The notes beneath the pieces were generated by a model. That model saw nothing but the letters and a program-made list of their open reading frames with translations. It was not told where the DNA came from and made no database searches. From Corallococcus carmarthensis (GTDB lineage: Bacteria > Myxococcota > Myxococcia > Myxococcales > Myxococcaceae), in assembly GCF_003611695.1 (NCBI RefSeq), contig NZ_RAWE01000089.1, positions 1-35,215 on the forward strand: a stretch of 35,215 nt of DNA, read 5' to 3'. This document shows, piece by piece, positions 16,117-26,549 of this stretch; position 1 is the stretch's first letter; every line of letters starts with the position of its first letter. The position numbers and the translations under genes are program-made.

Positions 16117-16464
16117 ATGAACGCGGACACGGGCTGGAGCGACTACGAGGGCGGCGTGACGCTCGGGGGCATGGGAAGCCAGGGCGGCACCATCGCGCGG
16201 GACGAGGGCTTCCGCGACCTCTTGCGCCTGACCTATGAGGCGGACGACTCGCGCTCCTTCCACGTCGTCACCTGCGGCATCTCCGGCTGGCTGGTGCATC
16301 CGCGCTTCTTCGACAACGCCGCGGAGGCGCTCCACGCCTTCGAGTCCATGAAGCCCGCGCTGGAGGAGCTGGGCGCGACGCTTCCCGAGGGCGGGCCAAA
16401 GTCCCAGGCCGACGGACGGGCAGCGGGTCCGCTGCTCGCTGCCTTCCGCGTGCGCTTTTCCTGA
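16117..16464 (+). CDS. Small unknown protein (115 aa)
   Basis: The 115-residue soluble protein begins MNADTGWSDYEGG. A Gly-rich start (GGVTLGGMGSQGGTIARDEG) is followed by a short alpha/beta segment, LLRLTYEADDSRSFHVVTCGISGWLVHPRFF, and a helix AEALHAFESMKPALEELGA. No signal peptide or membrane helix is visible. The only purine-rich sequence before the ATG (GTGAGG) is very close to the start. It is divergent from the six-gene unit and lies 134 bp before the dioxygenase gene; that gap shows no convincing promoter or terminator. No family is recognised. Confidence 0.7.
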   Translation: MNADTGWSDYEGGVTLGGMGSQGGTIARDEGFRDLLRLTYEADDSRSFHVVTCGISGWLVHPRFFDNAAEALHAFESMKPALEELGATLPEGGPKSQADGRAAGPLLAAFRVRFS

Positions 16465-16598
16465 GTCGCGGTCCTTCCGCGCAAGGATTGCTTAAGGTTC
16501 ACCCGCGATAACCCGGTTCGCCGTCCGGTCATCCCCCGGCGGCCCCGCGAGCGGCACCCCCGCCGCTCCTGGCTCCCGAGCTCCCGGAGGAACCCCGG

Positions 16599-17603
<1,005 letters not shown>

Positions 17604-17618
17604 ACTAGGGTGAGCCGG

Positions 17619-17644
17619 GCCACCCCGGAGGACTCCGGGGTGGC
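17619..17644 (+). terminator. Perfect hairpin between the dioxygenase and response regulator genes
   Basis: GCCACCCCGGAG (17619-17630) is the exact reverse complement of CTCCGGGGTGGC (17633-17644), giving 11 usable base pairs and a 4-base loop. It starts 16 bases after the dioxygenase stop. There is no T-run, so termination may be partial and allow read-through to the regulator. Confidence 0.65.
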
Positions 17645-17667
17645 GTGTCCGAAGGGAGGCATGGCGC

Positions 17668-18342
17668 ATGGGCGACCGCATCCTGCTGGTGGAGGATGAC
17701 GACCCGCTCGGGTCCCAGATTGTCGGGCACCTGCGCGGCGCGGGCTTCGAGCCCGTGTGGTGGCGTGAGGGCCGCCTGCTGGTGGCCGGCGACCTGCCGG
17801 ACGTGAGCCTCGTGGTGCTGGACCTGATGCTGCCCGGCACCTACGGCCTGGACATGCTCAAGGCGCTGCGGACCTTCTCGGAGGTCCCGGTGCTCATCCT
17901 GAGCGCGCGCAACGACACCCTGGACAAGGTCCGGGCTTTGAAGCTGGGCGCGGACGACTACATGACCAAGCCCTTCTGGCCGGAGGAGCTGGTGGAGCGC
18001 GTGCGCGCGCGCCTGCGCCGCCCGACCCTGCAGAAGGAACAGGCGGTGGTGGAGGTGGGCCCGCTGCGCATCGACCTTCAGGGGCACACGGTCCAGGTGC
18101 AGGGCCGGCCGGTGGAGCTCACGCGGGTGGAGTTCGAATTGTTGGCGGCGCTGGCGCGCAGGCCCCAGGAGGCGGTGACGCGGCAGTGGCTGGTGGAGCA
18201 CGTGTTGGATCCGGAGCGTGAAGGCACGGAGCGCACGCTGGACGTCCACGTGTCGCGGCTGCGGCGCAAGCTGGGTCCGGTGAAGTGCGTGGAGACGGTG
18301 TGGGGCGTGGGCTACCGCCTGGTGCCCGGGGAGGATGCGTGA
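17668..18342 (+). CDS. OmpR-family response regulator
   Basis: The 224-residue protein has a receiver domain (1-~118) with acidic pocket EDDD (9-12), phospho-acceptor Asp52 in VVLDLMLPG, a switch Ser in ILSARN and Lys in MTKPFW. A winged-helix DNA-binding domain (~127-220) follows, with RVEFELLAAL, TLDVHVSRLRRKL and the typical GVGYRL end. The ATG at 17668 has GGGAGG 8 bases upstream; a nearer ATG at 17661 is in another frame. Its stop overlaps the kinase start (GTGA), so the two are one translational unit. The regulon is unknown; the adjacent exported dioxygenase is the nearest candidate. Confidence 0.96.
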   Translation: MGDRILLVEDDDPLGSQIVGHLRGAGFEPVWWREGRLLVAGDLPDVSLVVLDLMLPGTYGLDMLKALRTFSEVPVLILSARNDTLDKVRALKLGADDYMTKPFWPEELVERVRARLRRPTLQKEQAVVEVGPLRIDLQGHTVQVQGRPVELTRVEFELLAALARRPQEAVTRQWLVEHVLDPEREGTERTLDVHVSRLRRKLGPVKCVETVWGVGYRLVPGEDA

Positions 18343-19841
18343 AGCTGCGGCTGCGGCTGGCGCTCACGGCGGTGGCGGTGACGGTGCCGGCGGTGTTCGC
18401 CCTGGTGCAGGTGGAGCACTCGGTGCGCCGCCGCACGACGGACGAAGTGATCATCGCGTCCACGATGTCGCAGATGCAGTCCGGGGGCCGCGAGCGCTGC
18501 GAGGCCGCACCCGAGACCTGGATGGTCCGCTCCCGAGCGCAGCGTCCGCCGTGGGAGCGCGAAGGCCTGCCCGACGGGAACGGAGGACCGCCCTCGAACA
18601 CTCCAAGACCCAACGATGAAGGCCCGCCGAAGTTGGGGGCCAGGGGGCCGCTGGGCCGACGGCTGCCGCCGGTGAGTCTCTATCCCTTCGACGGACAGTT
18701 CGTTTCGCGCAACCCGCAGGCCCCCGCGATGGACGAGGAATTGCGCAAGGGAGTGCAGGACGACGGCGTGGGCGTGCGCCGCTACTCCAAGGCGGACGGA
18801 GCGCTGGTGCAGGACCTGCTGTTGCGCATGCCCTGGGAAGGAGGGCCGTGCGAGTACGTGCTCGCCCGTCGCGTGGAGCCCGCGGAGTCACCGGAGGTGG
18901 GACTGCCGCCGCTGTACATCTGGGGCGTGCCCACGTTCATCCTCCTGTCCGCGATGGTGGTGGCGCTGGGGCCGGTGGTGCAGCGCCTGCGCCGGCTGAC
19001 GGAGGAGGTGCGAGCCTCGTCGGGAAGCGGCTACGAACAGCCCGTCACGGTGAACGGCAGCGACGAGATCGCGGAGCTGGCCAGGGCCTTCCAACAGGCA
19101 CGGGCGGAGATCCAGGCGCGGATGGCGCACCAGCAAGCGCGCGAACAGACCCTGCGAGACTTCCTGGCGAACACGACGCACGACGTGATGACCCCGCTCA
19201 CGGTGTTGCAGGGGCACCTGGCCGCGATGCAGCAGCGCATGCGCGCGGGCGAGCCGCTGGAGTCCGGCCTGATGTTGTCCGCGATGAGCGAGGCGCACTA
19301 CATGGCCTCGCTGGTGCACAACCTGGGAGCGGCCGCGAGGCTGGAAGCCGGAGCGCCGCAGGTGCAGCACGCGCCCGTGGACCTGAACGCACTGGTGTCG
19401 CGGGTGCTGGGCCGGCACCAGCCCATCGCGAGGCCACAGCGCATCGCCCTGGAGAGCGGAGTGCCGGCCACGCCCACCTGGGTGATGGGCGACGAGACCC
19501 TGCTGGAGCAGGCCGTGAGCAACGTGGTGCTCAACAGCATCCGCTACGGGCGCGAGGACGGCCACGTGGCGGTGGTGCTGGAGTCAACGCGCCAGCAGGG
19601 CTTCAACCTGCGAGTCATCGACGACGGGCCGGGAATCTCCGAGGAGGACCGTTCACGTATCCTGGAGCGCCGCTTCCGTGGCAACGAGGCCCGGACCCGG
19701 GAGCCGCAGGGCCAGGGCCTGGGCCTGCACATCGTGCACAACGTGGTGGAGCTGCACGGTTGGAAGATGACCCTGGCGCCGTCCGAATACGGAGGCCTGG
19801 AGGTCGCCTTCACCGGCCCGTTGATGCCGCCTCCGGGGTGA
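18339..19841 (+). CDS. Membrane sensor histidine kinase
   Basis: The 500-residue kinase starts at a GTG (18339) overlapping the regulator stop by 4 bp. Membrane helix 1 is residues ~5-25; a periplasmic sensor of about 165 residues follows, with Pro/Arg-rich disordered segments; membrane helix 2 is ~193-213 (IWGVPTFILLSAMVVALG). HAMP (~214-265), then the phospho-acceptor His281 in FLANTTHDVMTP (an unusual TTHD in place of SHE). The ATPase domain has the N-box (Asn395/Asn399), DDGPG (428-432) and GQGLGLHIV (458-466). All catalytic boxes are intact. The ligand is unknown. It is convergent with the histone-like gene across a strong hairpin. Confidence 0.95.
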   Translation: MKLRLRLALTAVAVTVPAVFALVQVEHSVRRRTTDEVIIASTMSQMQSGGRERCEAAPETWMVRSRAQRPPWEREGLPDGNGGPPSNTPRPNDEGPPKLGARGPLGRRLPPVSLYPFDGQFVSRNPQAPAMDEELRKGVQDDGVGVRRYSKADGALVQDLLLRMPWEGGPCEYVLARRVEPAESPEVGLPPLYIWGVPTFILLSAMVVALGPVVQRLRRLTEEVRASSGSGYEQPVTVNGSDEIAELARAFQQARAEIQARMAHQQAREQTLRDFLANTTHDVMTPLTVLQGHLAAMQQRMRAGEPLESGLMLSAMSEAHYMASLVHNLGAAARLEAGAPQVQHAPVDLNALVSRVLGRHQPIARPQRIALESGVPATPTWVMGDETLLEQAVSNVVLNSIRYGREDGHVAVVLESTRQQGFNLRVIDDGPGISEEDRSRILERRFRGNEARTREPQGQGLGLHIVHNVVELHGWKMTLAPSEYGGLEVAFTGPLMPPPG

Positions 19842-19911
19842 CGCTCAGGGAGCAGGCTCTCAACGAACCCGAGCTGCTGGTGGCCCGGCTCCTTCTGGCC
19901 CAAGCCCCACC

Positions 19912-19938
19912 GTGTCCGCCCCGCAGCGGGGCGGACAC
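19912..19938. terminator. Bidirectional terminator hairpin, 12-bp perfect stem
   Basis: GTGTCCGCCCCG (19912-19923) and CGGGGCGGACAC (19927-19938) are exact reverse complements with a 3-base loop. It lies in the 167-bp gap between the convergent kinase and histone-like genes and can serve both. No T-run is present on either side. Confidence 0.75.
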
Positions 19939-20008
19939 AGTCCAGCTCCCCTCCCCCTCACCGGACCACGAGCTGGACGCGCCCCGGCTGCCCTCCCCCG
20001 ACAACCCG

Positions 20009-20602
20009 CTAGCGCATCGCGGCCCGGCGCGCCGGCGTCCGGACCTTCGCGGTCCGGTGAACTCGCGCCTTCGCCGCCGGAATGCGGCGAGCCTTGTGCA
20101 CCCGCGCCTTCACCGCCGGAATGCGGCGAGCCTTGTGCGCCCGCGCCTTCACCGGGCCCCGGCGCGCGTAGCCCGCGGGCCGCATCGCCTTCTTCGCCGT
20201 CACCGCCTTCTTGCGCGGGGCCGTGGCGCGGACCGCGGGCCGCATCACCTTCTTCGCCGCCGGCCGCTTGCGCATCGTCGGCCTCGCCTTTCGCACCGGC
20301 GCCATCTCCATCCGCCGCAGCCGCGACTCGAAGCGAGTCAGCGCCGAGCGGAAGAGCGCCGCCTTGCGCCGCGTGTCCAGGCTCCCGCCCATCACGCGGC
20401 TCCCCATGGGGACGCGCATGGCTCCACGGCGCACCCGGCGCGCCAGCTTTTCGTACTGGGTCACCATGCCGCGCGCGCGCCGCACCATCCCCATCAGCTC
20501 GCGCCGCGACAGCTCCATCAAGTTGCGCGGCGCGCTGGCCAATACCAGCCGCATCTCCCGCGCATTCATCAACGCCGCCCCCGCATCCCGCATCTTGCGC
20601 AT
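20009..20602 (-). CDS. Histone H1-like basic protein
   Basis: The 197-residue product has an N-terminal helical region (MRKMRDAGAALMNAREMRLV, then RELMGMVRRARGMVTQYEKL) and, from residue ~100, a Lys/Arg/Ala/Pro-rich tail similar to eukaryotic H1 or bacterial Hc1/AlgR3-type tails. The tail contains a 13-residue unit, KARVHKARRIPAA, in two near-identical copies plus a partial third. Such proteins bind DNA non-specifically and can compact it. I chose the ATG at 20602 because GGGAGGGGGG lies just upstream; an extension to 20674 is possible. The gene lies 128 bp downstream of the ECF sigma gene on the same strand and may be co-transcribed. Myxobacteria carry several such basic proteins; the exact role is inference. 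Confidence 0.85.
   Translation of the reverse strand: MRKMRDAGAALMNAREMRLVLASAPRNLMELSRRELMGMVRRARGMVTQYEKLARRVRRGAMRVPMGSRVMGGSLDTRRKAALFRSALTRFESRLRRMEMAPVRKARPTMRKRPAAKKVMRPAVRATAPRKKAVTAKKAMRPAGYARRGPVKARAHKARRIPAVKARVHKARRIPAAKARVHRTAKVRTPARRAAMR
20065..20142. repeat. Tandem 39-bp repeat inside the histone-like gene
   Basis: Two adjacent 39-bp units (20065-20103 and 20104-20142) differ at only two positions, and a third partial unit begins at 20143. They encode the 13-residue repeat of the basic tail. Copy number could change by slippage or recombination without breaking the frame. Confidence 0.8.
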
Positions 20603-20730
20603 GTCCGCCCCCCTCCCCGGGTTCGCCAAACAGTCGCAAGGTTTGGGGCCCATACCAGTCACGGCAAGGCACACGCGGCCCGGGCCTGCTCCACTGCCCG
20701 TCCCCGCGGAACAGGGGCGCTGTCCTGCAC

Positions 20731-21336
20731 TCAGCCGGACGCGCTCACCGGCCGCGCTTCCAGCAGCACCGCCAGCTTCTCCAGCGCCAGCCGCGCGCGC
20801 GTCTTCACCGTGCCCAACGGCTGGCCCGTCTTCTGCGCAATCTCGCTCTGGGACAGCCCGTCGAAGTACGCGAGCAACACCACCTCACGCTGCTCCGGCG
20901 GCAGCTGCGCCATCGCCACGCGCACCCGCGCCTGCTCTTGCGCCGCGGAAGCCGAGTCGTCCGGTGACGGAGGCGTCGCGCTCACCGGCGGCGGCTGCTG
21001 CGCCACCCCGTCCACCATCCGCGACACCGTGCCCAGCGAACGCAGCCGGTCGATGGCCCGCGTGCGCGCGATGGTCGTGACCCACGTCTCCAGTCCGCCG
21101 CGCGCGGGGTCGAACTCGCGCGCGCGCCGCCACACGTCCAGGAAGGTCTCCTGCAGCACCTCCTCCGCGTCCGCGCGCGTGGGCAACAGCCGCACCGCGA
21201 TGGCGAACGCCCGCGCCGAACACCGCGCATAGACATCCCGCATGGCCGCCGCGCTGCCGAGCGCGACCTGCTTCAGCAGGTCACGGTCGGCCGACAGGTC
21301 ACTCGCTTGCTGAGCGGAGGAGTCGGTTGGCGCCAT
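20731..21336 (-). CDS. ECF-type RNA polymerase sigma factor
   Basis: The 201-residue protein has sigma region 2 (~17-103: AFAIAVRLLPTRADAEEVLQ, DVWRRAREFDP, TWVTTIARTRAIDRLR) and region 4 (~140-192: LPPEQREVVLLAYFDGLSQS, then TVKTRARLALEKL), joined by a Pro/Ser linker, with no region 1 or 3. This is the standard ECF layout. The ATG at 21336 fits the domain start; a TTG at 21381 is the alternative. No adjacent anti-sigma factor is visible, which is atypical. Its neighbours are the histone-like gene (same strand) and the divergent GlgE operon, so control of either or both is a reasonable guess, but no promoter motif proves it. Confidence 0.92.
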   Translation of the reverse strand: MAPTDSSAQQASDLSADRDLLKQVALGSAAAMRDVYARCSARAFAIAVRLLPTRADAEEVLQETFLDVWRRAREFDPARGGLETWVTTIARTRAIDRLRSLGTVSRMVDGVAQQPPPVSATPPSPDDSASAAQEQARVRVAMAQLPPEQREVVLLAYFDGLSQSEIAQKTGQPLGTVKTRARLALEKLAVLLEARPVSASG

Positions 21337-21547
21337 GTTCGTCCCGGATACCGCAACCGGAGGGGCGGATCCCAGCTTCAACTATTGGAAGCCGTCCACC
21401 CAGCCCCTCGGGGTGGGCGACCGCTCCCTCCGTTCCTAACGTTGACAGGCCAACGCGACCAGGCGGCCGCCATCTGCAATCCACCAGACCCGCACATTGC
21501 CGCCTGGAGCCACTGACTCAGAGTCCTATAAGGGGCCGCCAGCCGAT

Positions 21548-23542
21548 ATGACCGAACGACTCGGAAGCGTGTTCATCGAGAACGTCCAGCCGGAGCTGGA
21601 CGCGGGGCGCTACGCCATCAAGCGCGTCGCTGGGGAGAGCCTCACCGTCCGGGCGGACATCTTCAAGGAAGGCCATGACGTCCTCGTGGCCATCGCCCGC
21701 TGGCGGCAGGTCACCCCCGCCGCGCAGAAGACAGACTGGGCGGAAGTCCCTCTCACCTTCAAGAACAACGACGCCTGGGAAGGCTCCATCCCCCTGGCGA
21801 ACAACGGCCGCTACGAATTCACGATTGAAGCCTGGCCGGATCTCTTCCGCACCTGGGCGCATGAATTGAAGCGCAAGGTGGACGCCGGCCGCGACGTGAA
21901 GAGCGAGCTGCTGGAAGGCGCCGCGCTGCTGGAAGGCGCCGCCGCGCGCGCGAAGGGCAAGTCCGCGGAAGACCACCGGGTGCTCGCCGAGGCCGGGGCC
22001 CGCTTGCGAACTCCCCCTTCGCCGGACCATCTCCTCGCCGCGCTTTCCCCCGAGCTGGCGGACGCGGCATCACGCCATCCGGACCGCGCGCTTGCTTGCA
22101 AGTACGACAAGGTGCTGCAGGTGTTCGCGGACCGGGAGAAGGCCCGCAACGCCGCCTGGTACGAATTCTTCCCGCGCTCCGCGAAGCGCGACGGCAAGAC
22201 GCACGGCACCTTCAAGGACGCGCAGGCCTGGCTGCCCTACGTGCAGAAGCTCGGCTTCGACACCGTCTACCTGCCGCCCATCCACCCCATTGGCCGCACC
22301 GCGCGCAAGGGCAAGAACAACAGCCTGCGCGCGCTCCCCGGCGACGTGGGCAGCCCGTGGGCCATTGGCGCCGCGGAGGGCGGTCACAAGGCCGTGCACC
22401 CGGAGCTGGGCACGCTCGCGGACTTCCGCGCGTTCACGGACGCGGCGAAGGCGCACGGCATCGAAGTGGCGCTGGACCTGGCCTTCCAGTGCGCACCAGA
22501 CCACCCGTACGTGAAGGAGCATCCGGAGTGGTTCCAGCACCGCCCGGACGGCACCATCAAGACGGCGGAGAACCCGCCCAAGCGCTACGAGGACATCGTC
22601 AACTTCGACTGGATGGGCCCCGCGCGTGACGCCCTCTGGAAGGAATTGAAGTCCGTCGTCCTGCACTGGGTGGACAACGGCGTGCGGACCTTCCGCGTGG
22701 ACAACCCGCACACCAAGCCCATGCAGTTCTGGCACTGGCTCATCCGGGAGGTGCAGGACCTGCATCCGGACGTGCTCTTCCTGTCGGAAGCCTTCACGCG
22801 TCCCAAGGTGATGAAGGCCCTGGCCAAGGTGGGCTTCACCCAGTCGTACACGTACTTCACCTGGCGCCTCTTCAAGGACGAGCTGCGCACGTACCTGGAG
22901 GAGATCACCAGCCCGCCCGTGTCGGACTACTTCCGCGGCAACCTCTGGCCCAACACGCCGGACATCCTCCCGGAGAACCTCCAGAACGCGGGCCCTGGCG
23001 CCTTCCGCCTGCGCGTGGCGCTGGCCTCCACGCTGTCGTCGGTGTGGGGCATGTACTCCGGCTACGAGCTGTGCGAGGGCCGCCCGGTGCCGGGCAAGGA
23101 GGAGTACCTGGACTCGGAGAAGTACCAGCTGGTCGCCTGGGACTGGGACCGGCCGGGCAACATCTCCGAGTGGATCGCGAAGCTCAACGCCGCCCGCAAG
23201 GCGCACCCCGCGCTCCAGCAGTACCAGGGCCTGCGCTTCTTCGAGTCCGACAACGACCGCGTCGTCTTCTACGGCAAGCGTTCACCGGACGGCCTCAGCA
23301 CGGTGCTGGTGGCGGTGAGCCTGGATCCATACGCGCCGCAGGAAGCGCTGCTCCACGTGCCCATGGAGTGGCTGGGCGTCAACGCGGAGGAGACCTATCA
23401 GGTGCACGAGCTGATGGCCGACCAGCGCTCGCTGTGGCAGGGCCCGGACGTGCAGGTCCGCCTGACGCCTGAACAGCCCGCGTCCATCTGGGCCGTGTAC
23501 CGCTACCGCCGCACCGAACACGCGTTCGACTACTTCGAGTGA
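21548..23542 (+). CDS. glgE: Alpha-1,4-glucan:maltose-1-phosphate maltosyltransferase
   Basis: The 664-residue enzyme transfers maltose from alpha-maltose-1-phosphate to a growing alpha-1,4-glucan. The N-terminal part has a beta-sandwich and helical insert; the GH13_3 barrel follows, with WYEFFPRSA (204-212), [10 protein letters not shown] (241-250), the long [15 protein letters not shown] loop that binds the phosphate donor, the nucleophile Asp385 in [10 protein letters not shown] and the acid/base Glu414 in LSEAFTRPK. All are as in characterised GlgE proteins. The ATG at 21548 was chosen over an upstream GTG-like start since the family starts near here. It leads the operon with treS, mak and glgB; its stop overlaps a possible treS GTG. 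It is divergent from the ECF sigma gene, 211 bp away. Confidence 0.96.
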   Translation: MTERLGSVFIENVQPELDAGRYAIKRVAGESLTVRADIFKEGHDVLVAIARWRQVTPAAQKTDWAEVPLTFKNNDAWEGSIPLANNGRYEFTIEAWPDLFRTWAHELKRKVDAGRDVKSELLEGAALLEGAAARAKGKSAEDHRVLAEAGARLRTPPSPDHLLAALSPELADAASRHPDRALACKYDKVLQVFADREKARNAAWYEFFPRSAKRDGKTHGTFKDAQAWLPYVQKLGFDTVYLPPIHPIGRTARKGKNNSLRALPGDVGSPWAIGAAEGGHKAVHPELGTLADFRAFTDAAKAHGIEVALDLAFQCAPDHPYVKEHPEWFQHRPDGTIKTAENPPKRYEDIVNFDWMGPARDALWKELKSVVLHWVDNGVRTFRVDNPHTKPMQFWHWLIREVQDLHPDVLFLSEAFTRPKVMKALAKVGFTQSYTYFTWRLFKDELRTYLEEITSPPVSDYFRGNLWPNTPDILPENLQNAGPGAFRLRVALASTLSSVWGMYSGYELCEGRPVPGKEEYLDSEKYQLVAWDWDRPGNISEWIAKLNAARKAHPALQQYQGLRFFESDNDRVVFYGKRSPDGLSTVLVAVSLDPYAPQEALLHVPMEWLGVNAEETYQVHELMADQRSLWQGPDVQVRLTPEQPASIWAVYRYRRTEHAFDYFE

Positions 23543-23559
23543 CTCCTTCCGAGAGGCGT

Positions 23560-25209
23560 ATGGACCTGGATCCGCTTTGGTACAAAAAAGCGCTCATCTA
23601 CGAGCTGCACATCCGCGCATTCCACGACTCCAACGGGGATGGCCACGGGGACATCCCCGGCCTGATTGAGAAGCTGCCGTACCTCCAGGAGCTGGGCGTG
23701 GACTGCCTGTGGCTCCTGCCGCACTACCCGTCACCGCTGCGCGACGACGGCTACGACATCGCGGACTACTACGGCATCCACCCGGACTACGGCACGCTGG
23801 CGGACTTCCAGAGGCTGGTGGAAGAGGCGCACAAGCGCGGCCTGCGCATCATCATCGAGCTGGTCGTCAACCACACCAGCGACCAGCACCCCTGGTTCCA
23901 GGAGGCGCGGCGAGACCCGAAGAGCCCCAAGCGCAACTGGTACGTCTGGAGCGACACGGACGAGGCCTACAAGGGCGCGCGCATCATCTTCACCGACACG
24001 GAGCGCTCCAACTGGACGTGGGATCCGGTGGCCAAGCAGTACTTCTGGCACCGCTTCTTCAGCCACCAGCCGGACCTGAACTACGACAACCCCGAAGTGC
24101 AGGAAGCCATGCTGGACGTCATGCGCTTCTGGCTCAACATGGGCGTGGACGGGTTCCGCTGCGACGCCGTGCCCTACCTCTTCGAGCGAGAGGGCACCAA
24201 CTGCGAGAACCTCCCGGAGACGCACGCGTTCCTCAAGCGCCTGCGCAAGACGATCGACTCCGAGTACCAGGGCAAGGTGCTGCTCGCGGAAGCCAACCAG
24301 TGGCCCGCCGACGTGCGCGTGTACTTCGGCGAGGGCGACGAGTTCCACATGGGCTTCCACTTCCCGGTGATGCCCCGCCTGTTCATGGCGGTGCGCCGCG
24401 AGGACCGCACGCCCATCGTGGAAATCATGCAGCAGACGCCGGACATCCCGGACAACTGCCAGTGGGCCATCTTCCTGCGCAACCATGATGAGCTGACGCT
24501 GGAGATGGTGACGGACGAGGACCGGGACTACATGTACCGGGAGTACGCCACCGACCCGCGCATGCGCATCAACCTGGGCATCCGCCGCCGGTTGGCGCCG
24601 CTGATGGACAACGGACGGCGCCGCATCGAACTGATGCACAGCCTGCTGTTCACCCTGCCCGGCACGCCGGTCCTCTACTACGGGGACGAAATCGGCATGG
24701 GCGACAACATCTACCTGGGCGACCGCAACGGCGTGCGCACGCCCATGCAGTGGACCGGCGACCGCAACGCGGGCTTCAGCCGCGCGGACTACGCGCGCCT
24801 CTTCGCACCCGTCATCGCGGATCCCGTCTACGGCTACCAGTCCATCAACGTGGAGGCGCAGGACCGGCAGAAGTCCAGCCTGCTGCAATGGGTGAAGCGG
24901 ATGATCCGCATCCGCCAGCGCTACCCCGTGTTCGCCATGGGCACCCTGCGCTTCCTCACCACGGAGAACCGCAAGGTGCTGGCCTTCGTGCGCGAATGGG
25001 AGGGCCAGACGGTGCTGGTCATCTGCAACCTGTCGCGCTTCGCGCAGCCCGCCGTGCTGGACCTGCGCGAGCTGAGCGGCAGCATCCCCGTGGAGTTGAT
25101 TGGAGAGACCGCGTTCCCCCGCATCAGCGACCTGCCCTATCAGCTGTCGATGGGGCCCTACATGTTCCTGTGGTTCCGGTTGGACAAGCCGCTGCAGGCG
25201 AAGGAGTGA
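23560..25209 (+). CDS. treS: Trehalose synthase (maltose alpha-D-glucosyltransferase)
   Basis: The 549-residue GH13 enzyme interconverts trehalose and maltose. It begins [20 protein letters not shown], typical of TreS, with [12 protein letters not shown], the four barrel motifs including [12 protein letters not shown] (102-113), nucleophile Asp202 in GFRCDAVP, Glu244 in LLAEANQWP and Asp310 in [12 protein letters not shown]. It is a stand-alone enzyme, not the TreS-Mak fusion found in many bacteria. The start is either this ATG with GAGAGG nearby or a GTG at 23539 that overlaps the glgE stop (GTGA), which would add seven residues. Its role here is to make maltose from trehalose for the maltokinase encoded next. 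Confidence 0.95.
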   Translation: MDLDPLWYKKALIYELHIRAFHDSNGDGHGDIPGLIEKLPYLQELGVDCLWLLPHYPSPLRDDGYDIADYYGIHPDYGTLADFQRLVEEAHKRGLRIIIELVVNHTSDQHPWFQEARRDPKSPKRNWYVWSDTDEAYKGARIIFTDTERSNWTWDPVAKQYFWHRFFSHQPDLNYDNPEVQEAMLDVMRFWLNMGVDGFRCDAVPYLFEREGTNCENLPETHAFLKRLRKTIDSEYQGKVLLAEANQWPADVRVYFGEGDEFHMGFHFPVMPRLFMAVRREDRTPIVEIMQQTPDIPDNCQWAIFLRNHDELTLEMVTDEDRDYMYREYATDPRMRINLGIRRRLAPLMDNGRRRIELMHSLLFTLPGTPVLYYGDEIGMGDNIYLGDRNGVRTPMQWTGDRNAGFSRADYARLFAPVIADPVYGYQSINVEAQDRQKSSLLQWVKRMIRIRQRYPVFAMGTLRFLTTENRKVLAFVREWEGQTVLVICNLSRFAQPAVLDLRELSGSIPVELIGETAFPRISDLPYQLSMGPYMFLWFRLDKPLQAKE

Positions 25210-25214
25210 CCCGA

Positions 25215-26549
25215 GTGACCCCCCTGGACCTGACCAAGCTGCCAGACTTCCTCAAGGGCCAACGTTGGTTCGCCGGCAAGGCGTGGCCCATCAAGAGCGT
25301 CAGCGTGGCGGACCACGTGATCATGGAGCTGGGCACGTGTTCCTTCACCCTGGCCATCATCGAAGTCGTCTACGAACTGGGCCAGCCGGAGCGCTACCAG
25401 CTCCAGGCCCGGCAGACGCCCGAAGGAGTGGTCAGCGCGCTGGAGGATGACGACTGCGTGCGCGCCGTCTTCAACCTGGCGCGCGAGGGCCGGCAGGTGA
25501 CGTCCGGCTCCGGCCGCGTGGTGGGGGAATGGATCGCCTCCACCGACAGCGGCGTGGCGCTGCCGGAGCCGCTCACCGTGCGCCGGCTCACCGTGGAGCA
25601 GAGCAACACGTCGCTGGTGCTGGGCGAGCGGGTCATCGTCAAGGTCATCCGCAAGCTCGAAGCCGGTGTGAACCCCGAGTACGAGGTCGGCCGCTTCCTC
25701 GCGACGAAGACGTCCTTCCGCGCGACGCCGCAGTTGATGGGCGCGCTGAACCTGGAGGGCCCGGCGGGCGCGACGCTCGCGCTGGCGCACCGCTTCGTGC
25801 CGGACGCCGTGGACGGCTGGAAGTACACGCTGGAGCGGCTGCGTCAGGAGAAGGCGCTGAGCGAGCGCTTCCTCGGGGAGATGCGGGAGCTGGGCGCGCG
25901 CCTGGGAGACCTGCACAAGGCCTTCGCCTCCGCGGGACCGGAGGACCTGGCCTTCTCCCCGGAGCCGCTGCTCCAGGAGGACCTGCAGCGCTGGAGCGCG
26001 TCCATCGTGGGCGAGCTGGGCGTGACGCTGGCGGACGCCGGGCGGCTGCACGCCGACCTGGAGGGCCGGCGCGACGGGCTCATCGCGTACGCGAAGCGGC
26101 TGGCGCAGGTGGCGCCCTCCGGCCAGAAGATCCGCATCCACGGCGACCTGCACCTGGGACAGGTGCTGCGCTCGGAGAACCAGTGGCTGTTCTTCGACTT
26201 CGAGGGCGAGCCGTCCCGCTCCTTCACCGCGCGCCGTGAGAAGTACAGCGCGCTGCGCGACGTGGCGGGGATGATCCGTTCGTTCGACTACGCGGAGGCC
26301 ACCGTGTCGCTGGAGGGCGGCCAGCCGCGCGGGCGCGTGGGCCCCACCCGCGACGCGTTCCTGGAAGGCTACCGCCAGGCGACGCGCGGGGCGGCCTTCC
26401 TGCCCGACAATGATGAAGCCTTCAACGTGATGTTGCGCGCCTTCGAGTTGGAGAAGCTGTTGTACGAAGTGCGCTACGAACTCGCCAACCGGCCGGACTG
26501 GGTGCGCATCCCCGTCGAGGCCCTGTTGCGGATGGAGGATGCCCAGTGA
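25215..26549 (+). CDS. mak: Maltokinase
   Basis: The 444-residue kinase phosphorylates maltose with ATP to give maltose-1-phosphate, the GlgE donor. It shows RWFAGKAWPI near the start (17-26), an N-lobe with VIVKVIRKLE (140-149), the catalytic-loop HGDLHLGQVL (309-318, Asp311) and the metal-binding FFDFEGEP (326-333, Asp328), all as in Pep2/Mak proteins. The GTG at 25215 has AAGGAG (25201-25206) with an 8-base spacer; the GTG at 25206 lies inside that site and is less likely. It starts 5 bp after treS, and its stop overlaps the glgB start, so it is tightly coupled. Confidence 0.94.
   Translation: MTPLDLTKLPDFLKGQRWFAGKAWPIKSVSVADHVIMELGTCSFTLAIIEVVYELGQPERYQLQARQTPEGVVSALEDDDCVRAVFNLAREGRQVTSGSGRVVGEWIASTDSGVALPEPLTVRRLTVEQSNTSLVLGERVIVKVIRKLEAGVNPEYEVGRFLATKTSFRATPQLMGALNLEGPAGATLALAHRFVPDAVDGWKYTLERLRQEKALSERFLGEMRELGARLGDLHKAFASAGPEDLAFSPEPLLQEDLQRWSASIVGELGVTLADAGRLHADLEGRRDGLIAYAKRLAQVAPSGQKIRIHGDLHLGQVLRSENQWLFFDFEGEPSRSFTARREKYSALRDVAGMIRSFDYAEATVSLEGGQPRGRVGPTRDAFLEGYRQATRGAAFLPDNDEAFNVMLRAFELEKLLYEVRYELANRPDWVRIPVEALLRMEDAQ

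Noticed and set aside
16488-16512. TTGCTT and GATAAC as a promoter of the dioxygenase gene
   Set aside because: The spacer is only 13 bases, too short for a sigma-70 promoter.
21442-21447. TTGACA hexamer upstream of glgE as a -35 element
   Set aside because: No acceptable -10 element at 16-18 bases on the + strand; TATAAG at 21527 is too far downstream.
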